DNA of 64,000 nucleotides from a virus. Location of the stretch: positions 124,001-188,000 of IMG/VR virus record IMGVR_UViG_3300029945_000001. One strand, written 5' to 3'. This document shows, one piece after another, positions 24,416-34,143 of this stretch. A program made the position numbers and the translations under genes. The first letter of the stretch is position 1. Each line of letters begins with the position of its first letter. A model generated the notes under the pieces. That model was not told the origin of the DNA. It saw only the letters and a program-made list of their open reading frames with translations, and made no database searches.

Positions 24416-25019
24416 AGTTTTTAGCTCGTACAGATTCTGCTAAGATAAGATCGTCTAAATATATCTTAATAAATGTATGGCCAATAGCAATAGCATCAGC
24501 TTCGTGTTCAGTTAGTAATTTGATAGGATTTGCTTTAGTATCTCTAATGATAATATCTTTATTATTAAGAACACAATACTGAACAGTATCTTTATCAGAT
24601 CCACCACTATTAGAAATACATTTCTTTACTTCTCTAGGAGCAATAGTTACAATATTCTTTTTAACGTGTTTGTGAGATAATCTACGAATAAGATGAATGA
24701 TCAATACAAGGACACTAAATGCATCAATGAATTTATGAGCAAATGCACCTTCACAACAAACGTAGTCTGGCCCATACATACTAAACATTTTATTTAAAGC
24801 AATTTCTAAACTAGAAAGAACAAAGTATCGTTCTCCGAATTCACTAATAACTAATTTATCTTCATCAGTTTTAGCTTTTAATAATGATTTTGCAGTTAAT
24901 GTTCCATAAGCATATACTGTTTCAGTGCCTTTCTTAATATTGTAATCGATGACACTCCATCCAAGATTTCTTAATCCAGGATCTATAGAGAAAATTCTAT
25001 AATTTACTTTTTCTGTCAT
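24414..25019 (-). CDS. RuvC-like Holliday junction resolvase
   Basis: 201 aa from ATG at 25019, placed by AGGGTGA upstream. RuvC motifs are in order: FSIDPGLRNLGW (first Asp, about residue 10), VCCEGAF (Glu, about 82) and TEHEADAIAIGHTF (late Asp, about 172). It would resolve branched DNA during replication or packaging. Fits PhiKZ-like and other jumbo phage resolvases in length. Lies convergent to the abundant 23854 gene. Confidence 0.88.
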   Translation of the reverse strand: MTEKVNYRIFSIDPGLRNLGWSVIDYNIKKGTETVYAYGTLTAKSLLKAKTDEDKLVISEFGERYFVLSSLEIALNKMFSMYGPDYVCCEGAFAHKFIDAFSVLVLIIHLIRRLSHKHVKKNIVTIAPREVKKCISNSGGSDKDTVQYCVLNNKDIIIRDTKANPIKLLTEHEADAIAIGHTFIKIYLDDLILAESVRAKN

Positions 25020-25053
25020 CTTAATTATCACCCTAATAAATTTTAACCTAGCC

Positions 25054-25062
25054 CTATAAATA
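25054..25062 (+). promoter_or_regulatory. CTATAAATA promoter-like box
   Basis: CTATAAATA 26 bases upstream of the next gene; resembles the T4 late promoter box TATAAATA, here as part of a recurring CTATA[AG]AT class. Confidence 0.38.
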
Positions 25063-25087
25063 TGTTTATCAAAAGAAAGGACAAACT

Positions 25088-25645
25088 ATGGCTTTTTCAA
25101 AATGGTTAGTTTTTAAACATCGTACAAAAGAAATTACGGGAGATATTGATTTATCGAATTATATAATTGGTAAACTCGATATCGATGAAAAAGAAGTTGA
25201 AACTATTAGTAGTTATATGAATGAACTTATTAAATATGGCGGTATTCCTTATGGTATTAATATGGAGTTTTTAATTAAAACTATTAGAAATACTTTTAAA
25301 TCTACACACATTCCGGCATATATTGTATCTTTATTTAGTGTTATGGTTGGTGAATTTGTTTTATTGAGTCTCATTCTACTACAGAAAATAGGATACATTA
25401 TTGGATTTACGAGATTAACATTTATTTCAGATAAAGTAGATAATTCATATAAGAAATTTAAATTTGGTGTATCTTTGAATTTATACATTTCTAGAACATA
25501 TTCTCATACAACAAGTATTATTGGTTTAGTAGTTTTTATTATATTTATTCCAGTATTTGTTATTAAAGATATCATAGACTTTATTCGTATGTTTATATAT
25601 GTTGAGAAAATTAAATATACACGTTTTTCCATGGAGGATCTGTAA
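25088..25645 (+). CDS. membrane protein, unknown
   Basis: 185 aa. Two to three hydrophobic helices: about 80-105 (YIVSLFSVMVGEFVLLSLIL) and 139-160 (IIGLVVFIIFIPVFVIKDI). Short cytoplasmic loops are basic. Not recognised. Its stop overlaps the ATG of the 805-aa gene, so the two are translated together and may function together. Confidence 0.75.
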   Translation: MAFSKWLVFKHRTKEITGDIDLSNYIIGKLDIDEKEVETISSYMNELIKYGGIPYGINMEFLIKTIRNTFKSTHIPAYIVSLFSVMVGEFVLLSLILLQKIGYIIGFTRLTFISDKVDNSYKKFKFGVSLNLYISRTYSHTTSIIGLVVFIIFIPVFVIKDIIDFIRMFIYVEKIKYTRFSMEDL

Positions 25646-28062
25646 TGGAGTTTTCATCATCTAAAATTATTAAAACAGAATATGTACGTATTATTAATGA
25701 GATTACTGATGTTTATACAAAACGTCACATCGTTGATTATAAAAAGAGTATTCTTATACAAGACCTTTATCCAAATTTAGATAAATATATGAAAGAAACT
25801 TATACTATTGATAAATATCTAAACGATCTTGTTAGTAGATTGGAAGGTAATATTTTTGTTGACTATGTCACTATTTATCATGAGTCAAAACGTATTCTTA
25901 TTTCTATAAATCCTGATGCTATTAAATACGGTGCCGCAAAAGCAAAAACCCTACATATGCAATATGTTACTGATTTGTATGGTAAAATTTCTAAAGCTAT
26001 TATTGATGGCGATGGTAAGATATTTACTGTATATGAATATATGAAAAATAAAGTTTTCAAGGATGTTCGTGAAGCATTAACAGATTGTCCCCCAACTAAG
26101 TATATCACATTTAAATGTTTTGATAAAGAGTTTAAATTGAATGTTGTCGAATATAAACTTATTAAAACAATTACTGAAGGTACTAGGGTAATATTCCAGT
26201 TTGAGAAATATAATGAAAAATCAACTGATGATGTAGCTAATTATGAACATACATTGAAACGCCTTTCGGATTTTATTATTTCTGCATATAATAAAAGAAA
26301 GACTAAACTGACAATTAAATCAGGATTGATAGTAGAACTATTGTTAGAGAAAGAAAAATTTGGTATTACTAAAGATATTATTAACTATATTAATGAAAAA
26401 TATGGTTATAGTCTTTTTAATATAAACGAAGCTACATGTATTGTTGTATTCACTAATAATAAGTTTAATAACACACAAGACAACGAGGTCTGCATGACAA
26501 CGATACAAGAATATACCGAAAATATTTGTAATGTGGCTCGTGAAAAAACTGAAGAATATATTCAAAACATTACTTCAGGTGATATTATTTCTGGTACTAC
26601 TTTTATTATGGAAAAAGATAATAACATTGATTTAAATAAAGTTATTAAACTCTTAAAAACTCTTACTATTTATGCTGAAAAGAAATTCTATCTTAATGAT
26701 ATTGCATATCCTATTGCTAGATATAATGTAAATTTTGATAAATCTGAAGAATGTATTGCGGGTACAAGATTTTACTTTAATTTTACTAAAGCAAATATTG
26801 ATGAAATTAATATGAATCAAAGAATTAAATATGAAGAAAATTTGAAGATTAAAGAAGCTATACATACACTTAAATCCGAAACAGATCATTTTAAACATAT
26901 TAAAATTACTAGTAATAAATATGTCTGCGATGAACTTTATAAACATAAACAATATATTGAAGAAGTATATAACTTTGTGACATTGTGGGGTGTGACTATA
27001 GATGGTGAACAACTAAGTATTACTTTTCATCGCTTTTGTTTACTGGCAAAAAAGCCGTATCGTGTTAAAATAATTTTACATAATGAGAAAGAAAAATTAA
27101 ATAAAAAATCTGAATATAAAACTACTGGTCGTGAAGGTACAGAAGGTGTTATTGAACATATCGTTCCAGATAGCTATGTACATGTTGATGAGAATGACCA
27201 CTATTCAAAGTTTAGAGACATTTGTAATCAGATTGTTCTTAAAGCTTGTAAAATTGGTGAAGATGTTGTTAATGATAGTAAATTTAATATTATACATACA
27301 AATGATATCCATGTCCAAACTACTGAACTTAGTTTTCTTAAAATAGATGATATTATTAAATATATTAAGAATAAATCTATTTATGTTGAGGAATATTTTA
27401 CTATAAACGATATTAAATATCCTATTCGTAAGTATGGTTTGAAGTATAGAAGTTATAGTAATGATTGTTTTATATTTAGTATTAGGGTAAAACCACCAGA
27501 ACTTATTGAGTGGTCAGAACATCATACATACTCTAACAATATTGATTTGAAAACAATACTTGGAACCTTGGTACTGAGAAAAGATATACCGAGCAAATGT
27601 AATACTAATGAAATCGTAATTAGTAATCCTTATATTGTTAAAGAACTAGTTAAACATCATAAGTATATTGAGAAGATTACTAATTGGAAGCTGATGAGCT
27701 ATATAGAGGATTGTGTTACATTTAAATACTTTGATGATTATGATAAAGTTGAGAAAAACACCAGTCCTACCATTAAAGTAGATTATACAGATAATCTTAT
27801 TAATTATAAAACTTATATTAAAGAATTCCGTAAAGATATGGATGCTGTTGCTTTTATTAATATACTTCTTCGTTCCAGTATATTTGTTTTAAATAATAAA
27901 CATATTGGTCAAGATTTTCATCAGTCTTCATACATTATTGATATTATTGGAGATGATGTATATGATAAATTAACTCCAGAAGTTAATGAAATCTTTAATA
28001 ACAATGATTATTATACTGGTGATATGGATGAAAATGGTATTCGTATTAAATTGAAGAAATAG
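25645..28062 (+). CDS. large protein with internal repeats, unknown
   Basis: 805 aa. Two segments are clearly related: about 331-360 (IYAEKKFYLNDIAYPIARY) and about 568-600 (IYVEEYFTINDIKYPIRKY), each preceded by an amphipathic helix; a weaker third copy may lie near 735-765. This suggests a duplicated domain. No catalytic motif or membrane segment is visible. Coupled to the membrane protein upstream, so perhaps a peripheral membrane complex or virion component. Large, AT-rich codons, single terminator downstream. Confidence 0.75.
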   Translation: MEFSSSKIIKTEYVRIINEITDVYTKRHIVDYKKSILIQDLYPNLDKYMKETYTIDKYLNDLVSRLEGNIFVDYVTIYHESKRILISINPDAIKYGAAKAKTLHMQYVTDLYGKISKAIIDGDGKIFTVYEYMKNKVFKDVREALTDCPPTKYITFKCFDKEFKLNVVEYKLIKTITEGTRVIFQFEKYNEKSTDDVANYEHTLKRLSDFIISAYNKRKTKLTIKSGLIVELLLEKEKFGITKDIINYINEKYGYSLFNINEATCIVVFTNNKFNNTQDNEVCMTTIQEYTENICNVAREKTEEYIQNITSGDIISGTTFIMEKDNNIDLNKVIKLLKTLTIYAEKKFYLNDIAYPIARYNVNFDKSEECIAGTRFYFNFTKANIDEINMNQRIKYEENLKIKEAIHTLKSETDHFKHIKITSNKYVCDELYKHKQYIEEVYNFVTLWGVTIDGEQLSITFHRFCLLAKKPYRVKIILHNEKEKLNKKSEYKTTGREGTEGVIEHIVPDSYVHVDENDHYSKFRDICNQIVLKACKIGEDVVNDSKFNIIHTNDIHVQTTELSFLKIDDIIKYIKNKSIYVEEYFTINDIKYPIRKYGLKYRSYSNDCFIFSIRVKPPELIEWSEHHTYSNNIDLKTILGTLVLRKDIPSKCNTNEIVISNPYIVKELVKHHKYIEKITNWKLMSYIEDCVTFKYFDDYDKVEKNTSPTIKVDYTDNLINYKTYIKEFRKDMDAVAFINILLRSSIFVLNNKHIGQDFHQSSYIIDIIGDDVYDKLTPEVNEIFNNNDYYTGDMDENGIRIKLKK

Positions 28063-28070
28063 ACAATTAT

Positions 28071-28102
28071 AAGGGGGTACGGGCAATTGCCCGTACCCCC
28101 TT
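28071..28102. terminator. bidirectional palindromic terminator
   Basis: Perfect 32-base palindrome between convergent genes, with G-rich and C-rich arms. Confidence 0.85.
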
Positions 28103-28105
28103 ATT

Positions 28106-29884
28106 TCAATATCGTGCTACATTCTTATGTTCTATGCATACAGGGTTATTTTTTAAACTTTCTAAGAATAATTTGTTCATATCACTATAATTCGGTAATC
28201 CAAAATAAGTATTCATTATCTGTACACTATTTTCATCAGTACTAATAAATAATGAGAAGAATCTCTGTGTTTTATTTTTATCCATACCTTCAATTAAATA
28301 AGCACTATTTAATTTAGTTTCTTTACTGATATTCATAACACATTCTACTGTTGGATAAAATGCGCTAAAATCAATATCATTCACGAAACTTCGCATTAGT
28401 GATTTAATACCAGTCATATCTCTAAAGATATTAATGCCTAGATCATAAGTCTTTTCTGGTCTTAGAACTGCACCACCAGTTTTACCCAACATCCAATCAA
28501 ATTCATTAAACATAGTTCGTCCTGTACTAACAAGGACTTTACCTTCTTGTAGAATATCAAAGTAGAGATCGTCAGCAGCTTTGCGAGTTTGTCTAGACCA
28601 TTTACACAATCTACTTGGCCCAGCCAACATAACCATCTGTTCTTCATCACGATTTTTCCATTCCATGATTTGTAATGAAATACAATCGAATTGGTTATAA
28701 AGAATGTATTTCAAAAATTCATTTCTTTGCATATACCGATGCCAGTTGGTATCAGTTAATTCTGCAATAATTGGATCGGCATCTTTAAATGTTAATTTGC
28801 CAACACCGATATTCTTATGCAAGATATCATCTAGTTTATAAGAGGTTTCTTTACCAATAACTGTTCTTAATAAGCTATATAACGAAGTGGCATTCGTGAA
28901 TTGACTTCCGCTAGTTGAATGAAACCAATCCCATTTCTTTGTAAAATGATCTACTTTGCTATGGTCGGTGTCATACTTAACTTTTTTATATTTTTTCGCT
29001 AATCCTGGATAACACATGATATCTTCTACATTACCATTTAATCTTTGAATGTTTCTAATAACTTGAGGAATATCATAACCCATATTCCATATACCAATAA
29101 AATCAGTCATATTAACATGGATCTGTTCAAAGATCCATTTGATACATTCTAATAAGTCATCGTGTAAAAAATACTGATATTCAAATTTAGGAATCCTAAC
29201 TTTAGGAAGGGCTTTTCTAATAGATTCGATATGTGGCTCCAATACTTCGTCTTTTAATTTAATTAATTCATCTAGAGAAGCATCGACAAACCTATCTTTA
29301 CCATCGATGATTATTCTTTTCTTAAAGAACTTTTTCCATATAGCAGTATAGACTTTATTTTCATGAGTCACAGTAATGAGATTAATATCTTTACCATTTG
29401 TTTCTAACATATCAGCTTCAGTATCGAAAAATCCAGTTGTAACAGCAGATGGTCTTAATCCACTTTTTTCAAATGTTTTCTGTAAAGCTCCTTTAATTAA
29501 TACTTCAATATGGATATCAGCACCATAGACATAAGGACTATCGCATAATTGATTTAATTGAGGATTTCTTCTAGGATAAAATCCATTTAGCCTATGAAAT
29601 AACTCTCTTGGTAATTCATGATTATAAACATCATACTTATCAAGATTTTCCATATATTCATATTCTTTTTTATACTTATGTGTTCTTAATCCAGGTTTTG
29701 TTAAATAAAAACTCCTTTTAGGTTTATCGATAACAATAACTTCTGGGGTTGATATTCCCATGTGGTGTCTATTAACTTTAGCAACAACTGCATCACCGTC
29801 TTCATAATCAACATGACAACTATGAACAAATTCATAAACAGGTTTTTCATTATAGACATTGATAGGTTCTGGGTTACTTGACAT
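28106..29884 (-). CDS. family-B DNA polymerase, N-terminal (exonuclease plus motif A) part
   Basis: 592 aa. Exonuclease motifs are present: FFDTEAD (ExoI, about residue 152), GIWNMGYDIP (ExoII, about 265) and YNQFDCISLQ (ExoIII, about 383). Polymerase motif A appears as NDIDFSAFYPT (about 494). The protein ends about 90 residues later at a terminator palindrome, without motif B (K-x3-N-S-x-Y-G) or motif C (Y-G-D-T-D). It is therefore either a split polymerase whose catalytic C-terminal half is encoded elsewhere, or an exonuclease-only derivative. AAGGA precedes the start. Confidence 0.82.
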   Translation of the reverse strand: MSSNPEPINVYNEKPVYEFVHSCHVDYEDGDAVVAKVNRHHMGISTPEVIVIDKPKRSFYLTKPGLRTHKYKKEYEYMENLDKYDVYNHELPRELFHRLNGFYPRRNPQLNQLCDSPYVYGADIHIEVLIKGALQKTFEKSGLRPSAVTTGFFDTEADMLETNGKDINLITVTHENKVYTAIWKKFFKKRIIIDGKDRFVDASLDELIKLKDEVLEPHIESIRKALPKVRIPKFEYQYFLHDDLLECIKWIFEQIHVNMTDFIGIWNMGYDIPQVIRNIQRLNGNVEDIMCYPGLAKKYKKVKYDTDHSKVDHFTKKWDWFHSTSGSQFTNATSLYSLLRTVIGKETSYKLDDILHKNIGVGKLTFKDADPIIAELTDTNWHRYMQRNEFLKYILYNQFDCISLQIMEWKNRDEEQMVMLAGPSRLCKWSRQTRKAADDLYFDILQEGKVLVSTGRTMFNEFDWMLGKTGGAVLRPEKTYDLGINIFRDMTGIKSLMRSFVNDIDFSAFYPTVECVMNISKETKLNSAYLIEGMDKNKTQRFFSLFISTDENSVQIMNTYFGLPNYSDMNKLFLESLKNNPVCIEHKNVARY

Positions 29885-29949
29885 AAGAGATCCTTGATGT
29901 CTTATGTTGAAAATACATATGATGTCGGTCTTTAAGTTAATTTAATTTT

Positions 29950-29998
29950 TGATTTATACAAAAAAATACACAGGATGGTGAGCTTTCGCCCACCATCC
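29950..29998 (-). terminator. terminator of the capsid operon
   Basis: On the minus strand, stem 29991-29998/29973-29980 extended by a GC pair around a GAAA loop, followed by a T-run (plus-strand A-run 29960-29967). Confidence 0.85.
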
Positions 29999-30039
29999 CA
30001 TGCATCACGTGTTTTTCGACTTTGACTTATTCGCAGGTA

Positions 30040-32355
30040 TTAAGCCTGGGGATCAGTCTCATCGATTTCAGCATCGGCATTAACTAAGGCCTGACCGACA
30101 CCATCGACACCTGAAGTCAGAACGCCATCGTTGCCAACCAGAGGATTGTTGTTCACCTGGATGGATTCAGACAACATCAGCTTCAGAATGGCATCGAGAC
30201 CCTTAACGCTGATGATCATGCCGATCGGGTTCGTCGGGTAGACGACCTCACGGCTGTTGGCGACAGCGCGCTGAGTCACGGCCATGGCGTTGTTGAACGT
30301 GAACTTGCCGGCGAAGATGCCACGGTCCAGATTCTTGCCAAAGCTGATGACGCTTTCCGGGTCAGCATCGCGAACCGGGACGATGAGCATCAGACCTTCA
30401 AAGTTCTTGTACGACGTGGCGACGCAGTCGATGCGTGAGCCGTTCGGAAGATAGAAGCTGTAGTCTGCCGACGGAGCTTCTTCGACGCGAGTGTCGTTCA
30501 GTTCGTTGAAGTAGGTTTTGATGGCCAGCAGGGTTGCAATGATCGTCGGGGTGGTGACCAGACGATACACAGCCTTTTCGCCAGGGTTCAGCTGGTTCAG
30601 GTACAGCGAGGTCAGCTGCGAGTCGGCGATGATCGCATTCAGACGATTCATAACCAGCGAATGCATGTCCGAGTTACGCTCGGTTTCACGCATAACGACG
30701 GCATTGGAAACGTCCAGAACACCACGCCAGACATTCGGGTTACACAGAGTGCCGGCCAGGAAGTCCTGAGCCACCGAATTGTACCAGTCGATGAGGGGAT
30801 CGGTTTCCTCGTGCTTCAGGCGATTGTAGACGTTGTTCAGGCACTCGCCGATCATGCGAACGGCCTTGGCATCATTGCCCAGCGACATGATATCATTGAG
30901 GATCTTGATGATGTCTTCGGCCGACTTGCCTTCAGTGTCCTTGATGCTGTATTCGGCGGTGTACATGCGAGACACGGGAATATAGAAGGACTGCTCCTTC
31001 TGTGTCACGCGAGCCGAAATATTCGCCTTGCGCATATTTTCTTCGCTGTACTGGGCGAAGGGTTCGAAAGCGAACAGCGAGAAGGACAGCTTGTTGTAAG
31101 CAGTATTCACGGCATCCGCAACGGTCGTGCCGGCGGCAGGGAAAAGCTGGGCGTTCAAGCTACCATAGCCTGTCGAGGCGCCGGTCTTGAGGTTAAGCTT
31201 CATGGTGAAGTTGAGATCGATTTCGGCACCGGCGTCACCAAGAACAGACAACAACGATGACGCAGTGCCCGCAGCGGTAACAGCAGTCGAAGGAATGACA
31301 CGCTGGATACGAGGAGCTGCTTCACGATCGGCCGAGTCGTTCGTGTTGGTGCGCTGCACCAGACGCGAGGCTGCCTGATATTCGGTACGAACAGGGATAT
31401 ATTCCGTGGTCGTGCCGTCGGTGACGGCGATCCAGACTTCGCGAACATAGGCGCCTTCGCCGATGATGTCAGTCCAGTTCAGATTGTCGTAGCCGACGGT
31501 GTTGGAGCTGACGCCGAGCTTGAACATGTTGAACGGCACGCCGACCTTAACCAAGTTCTGGTGAACCAGGACAGGGTTGGTCGAATCGTCGTTTTCCATG
31601 AACAGTTCGACACGTTTGGCGGTGGTGTCGACGAACGAAGGATCGCGCATCAGCCGGATCAGAGGAGTGCGAATGGCGTTCGAATAGCGAATATCGGCGT
31701 TCGGGTTCTGCGAAGCAGCCAGATCGTAAACATCGCCATTGGCGATCTTGGTGACGACGACGGTTTCTTCGGTAGCGATGCGCGGCAGGATACGATCGAT
31801 CAGCGACTTGAAGACGCGCAGCATGGTCAGCGAGATCGACAGACGAACATCGGTGACGACGCTATCGATGCCTTCACCGAACGACTCGCCGGCAGCGATA
31901 TCGTTAGTGACAGCATTGACACCACCATTGCCGAACAGCGAGCCCAGAGCGATGCATTCGGTTCCGGCAACGCCGCCCTTGGCATCAGCAAAGTTGGCAT
32001 TGGTCGAATGCAGATGCCCCATGACACCAAGCGTAGCAGCTTCGATGGCCGCCGCAATGCGAGGATTGGTACGATCCAGACGATTGTTCTGGGTCGAGCC
32101 GCTCATCGATTCGATGGTACCGATGACGAAGTTTTCAACGGCGGCCAGGTCGATGCGCTCTTCAGCGCCACGAATGACGGTCATCGGCTTGTCGAAATAT
32201 TCCAGGCCGGCAGCATTGGTGACCGAAGCAACCAATGAATTCGAACTCAGAAATGATTCTGTCGCCGCAGCCAGAGTGAACGCAGCACCCAGAGACAGAC
32301 CGCTGTTCTGGGCAACACCACGCAGCTGCTGCTTCCATGAATTAAGTTTGCTCAT
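30040..32355 (-). CDS. probable major capsid protein precursor
   Basis: 771 aa from ATG at 32355 (AGGAGT upstream). The length matches PhiKZ-type capsid precursors of about 750 aa. Composition and codon use (G/C-ending, unlike neighbours) indicate extreme expression, as expected of the shell protein. The first about 110 residues are Ala/Ser-rich helix typical of a removable propeptide, with A-x-E sites such as AAIEAATLG (about 108). The body is beta-rich. No definitive capsid motif can be read by eye, so assignment rests on size, expression signature, operon position next to an acidic morphogenesis-like gene, and a dedicated terminator. An abundant tail-sheath protein is the main alternative. 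Confidence 0.7.
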   Translation of the reverse strand: MSKLNSWKQQLRGVAQNSGLSLGAAFTLAAATESFLSSNSLVASVTNAAGLEYFDKPMTVIRGAEERIDLAAVENFVIGTIESMSGSTQNNRLDRTNPRIAAAIEAATLGVMGHLHSTNANFADAKGGVAGTECIALGSLFGNGGVNAVTNDIAAGESFGEGIDSVVTDVRLSISLTMLRVFKSLIDRILPRIATEETVVVTKIANGDVYDLAASQNPNADIRYSNAIRTPLIRLMRDPSFVDTTAKRVELFMENDDSTNPVLVHQNLVKVGVPFNMFKLGVSSNTVGYDNLNWTDIIGEGAYVREVWIAVTDGTTTEYIPVRTEYQAASRLVQRTNTNDSADREAAPRIQRVIPSTAVTAAGTASSLLSVLGDAGAEIDLNFTMKLNLKTGASTGYGSLNAQLFPAAGTTVADAVNTAYNKLSFSLFAFEPFAQYSEENMRKANISARVTQKEQSFYIPVSRMYTAEYSIKDTEGKSAEDIIKILNDIMSLGNDAKAVRMIGECLNNVYNRLKHEETDPLIDWYNSVAQDFLAGTLCNPNVWRGVLDVSNAVVMRETERNSDMHSLVMNRLNAIIADSQLTSLYLNQLNPGEKAVYRLVTTPTIIATLLAIKTYFNELNDTRVEEAPSADYSFYLPNGSRIDCVATSYKNFEGLMLIVPVRDADPESVISFGKNLDRGIFAGKFTFNNAMAVTQRAVANSREVVYPTNPIGMIISVKGLDAILKLMLSESIQVNNNPLVGNDGVLTSGVDGVGQALVNADAEIDETDPQA

Positions 32356-32357
32356 TG

Positions 32358-34034
32358 TCAAAGAACTCCTGAAATACGCGTATTAAGACCAAGCTTGGTC
32401 AAGAGCGTTTTGGTTGCATCAATGGAAGATGTGAATAACCACAGCTTACACCATTCGTCAAGATAGGCTTTAGTTTCTGAAGAATACTGAGGATCATTCT
32501 TAATATCACCATTGAGTTTAGCAACAGCGAGTCTAACAAAATGATCATTTAGAGTCTCTTTGGAATCGATCAGCGGAATGAACAGCTGAGAATTCTCATC
32601 TTCGGAGATTTCATCAGAGACTTCAGATGATGCAGAACCATCGTCTTGATTGTCTATATTATCATCATCACCATTATCTATAGTGTTTGTATCACCAAAG
32701 TTAGCGTCATCAGATGTTCCATCGCCAGATTCATCGGTTCCTTGTGAATTGGTGTCATCATCGCTGATAGTACTATCAGGATTAGCATCACTATTACTAT
32801 TATTATTGGTAGTATCTTCACCAGAAATATCAGAACTTGGGGAAGCATCAGACGAATCATCTTTGTTAGGAACTTTCGTTTCATCGTCTGATCCCTTTGT
32901 GTCTTTATTATCTACTGTATTTTCAGGATCATCTTCTTCTGATATGGGTTTATCTGCTTCGATATTATCATCTTGATTATTTTCAGTGGCATCTGTTTTA
33001 TCTTCATTTTCCTCATCGTCTTCTTCATCATCTTTAACATCGCCTAGAGCTTCTAATCCATAAAAATATCCAGTATCGTGTCCACTACCGGATACGAAAC
33101 CATTTGGTGATTTTTTATAATAATAATCATCAACATAAATAAGAACTCTATCAATACTATCATAATTTTCAATTCCTTCTAAAGCATCACGTATTCTTTC
33201 CCAATAACGAGTGGCGTCTTTAACATCATAAATGTAATAACCAGTATTGTCGGCACCAACATTTTCAAAATTGCTAACATGTATGGCAAATGCTTTATTC
33301 TTAGTATATTTCAAACAAAGATTTGCACAGACAAAATTCTTATATGAAATAATACCATTATTAATAGCATTAATAGGAAGAGCAGTCAATGCAATAACTT
33401 TAGCAATTTCTAAAAAGCTAGGTTTCATCGTAAGAAACTTAAGACTATTTATCATCTTCCAGTAATTATCCGAATTCTTATTAAATTTGCTATTACAAAT
33501 CAATTCATCTGTATCAATGACAACATGATGGATAGGATCTAATTGTAATGGGAATAGATCGCTTTTCAAATTGACTCTAGGGACATAAAAAATAGTTTTT
33601 GTATTGGTAGTTTCAAAATTAATAGCTGAGAAGATAGCTAGAATACCATTTAATTTAGATAATCCGTGTTTCAGATATAATCCTTTTAATAAAGGAATAT
33701 CACTATCAATAATATTGTTTGTATGAATATACTTATTTACATATTGACCAATCTGGCTATCTTTAACTGATTGAGACATAGTAATGATATTATCTTTAAC
33801 CAATGATAATAAAGCAAGAACATGAGAATGAGTATTAGATTCAACAAATATATTAAAATATTTATACATAATAATTTGTTCTAAAAGAAGCTTATCATTA
33901 TCAAGATCGACATTTCTAATGTCTATATTTATTTTAAGATCTAAATTAATAGCAGTATCATCAAAAATAACTTTATCAAGTACTGAAATATTTCTGAAAA
34001 TATCATTTAAAACAATAAGTGGCTGTCTGTCCAT
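32358..34034 (-). CDS. morphogenesis-type protein with long acidic linker
   Basis: 558 aa from ATG at 34034 (AAGGAC upstream; a GTG at 34052 is an alternative). Residues 1-335 form a folded domain of unknown type, residues about 336-480 are a low-complexity stretch made almost wholly of Asp, Glu, Ser, Asn and Thr, and the last 75 residues are folded and helical. The stop lies two bases before the capsid gene start, so the two are translationally coupled. Scaffold, portal-like or capsid-assembly role is inferred from position; no portal motif was recognised. Confidence 0.72.
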   Translation of the reverse strand: MDRQPLIVLNDIFRNISVLDKVIFDDTAINLDLKINIDIRNVDLDNDKLLLEQIIMYKYFNIFVESNTHSHVLALLSLVKDNIITMSQSVKDSQIGQYVNKYIHTNNIIDSDIPLLKGLYLKHGLSKLNGILAIFSAINFETTNTKTIFYVPRVNLKSDLFPLQLDPIHHVVIDTDELICNSKFNKNSDNYWKMINSLKFLTMKPSFLEIAKVIALTALPINAINNGIISYKNFVCANLCLKYTKNKAFAIHVSNFENVGADNTGYYIYDVKDATRYWERIRDALEGIENYDSIDRVLIYVDDYYYKKSPNGFVSGSGHDTGYFYGLEALGDVKDDEEDDEENEDKTDATENNQDDNIEADKPISEEDDPENTVDNKDTKGSDDETKVPNKDDSSDASPSSDISGEDTTNNNSNSDANPDSTISDDDTNSQGTDESGDGTSDDANFGDTNTIDNGDDDNIDNQDDGSASSEVSDEISEDENSQLFIPLIDSKETLNDHFVRLAVAKLNGDIKNDPQYSSETKAYLDEWCKLWLFTSSIDATKTLLTKLGLNTRISGVL

Positions 34035-34058
34035 GGGAGCATTGTCCTTCACTGGAGA

Positions 34059-34084
34059 TTTAATAGATAAAAAAATCTATTAAA
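34059..34084. repeat. inverted repeat in divergent leader
   Basis: 10-bp inverted repeat 34059-34068/34075-34084 around an A-run, between the divergent genes at 34034 and 34144. Could be an operator or a leader hairpin. Confidence 0.4.
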
Positions 34085-34108
34085 GACTTATAATATGTTA
34101 ATTTGACG

Positions 34109-34117
34109 CTATAAATA
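34109..34117 (+). promoter_or_regulatory. CTATAAATA promoter-like box
   Basis: CTATAAATA 27 bases upstream of the helicase gene. Confidence 0.38.
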
Positions 34118-34143
34118 TTAGGAAACAGAAAGGGGATTTGTTG

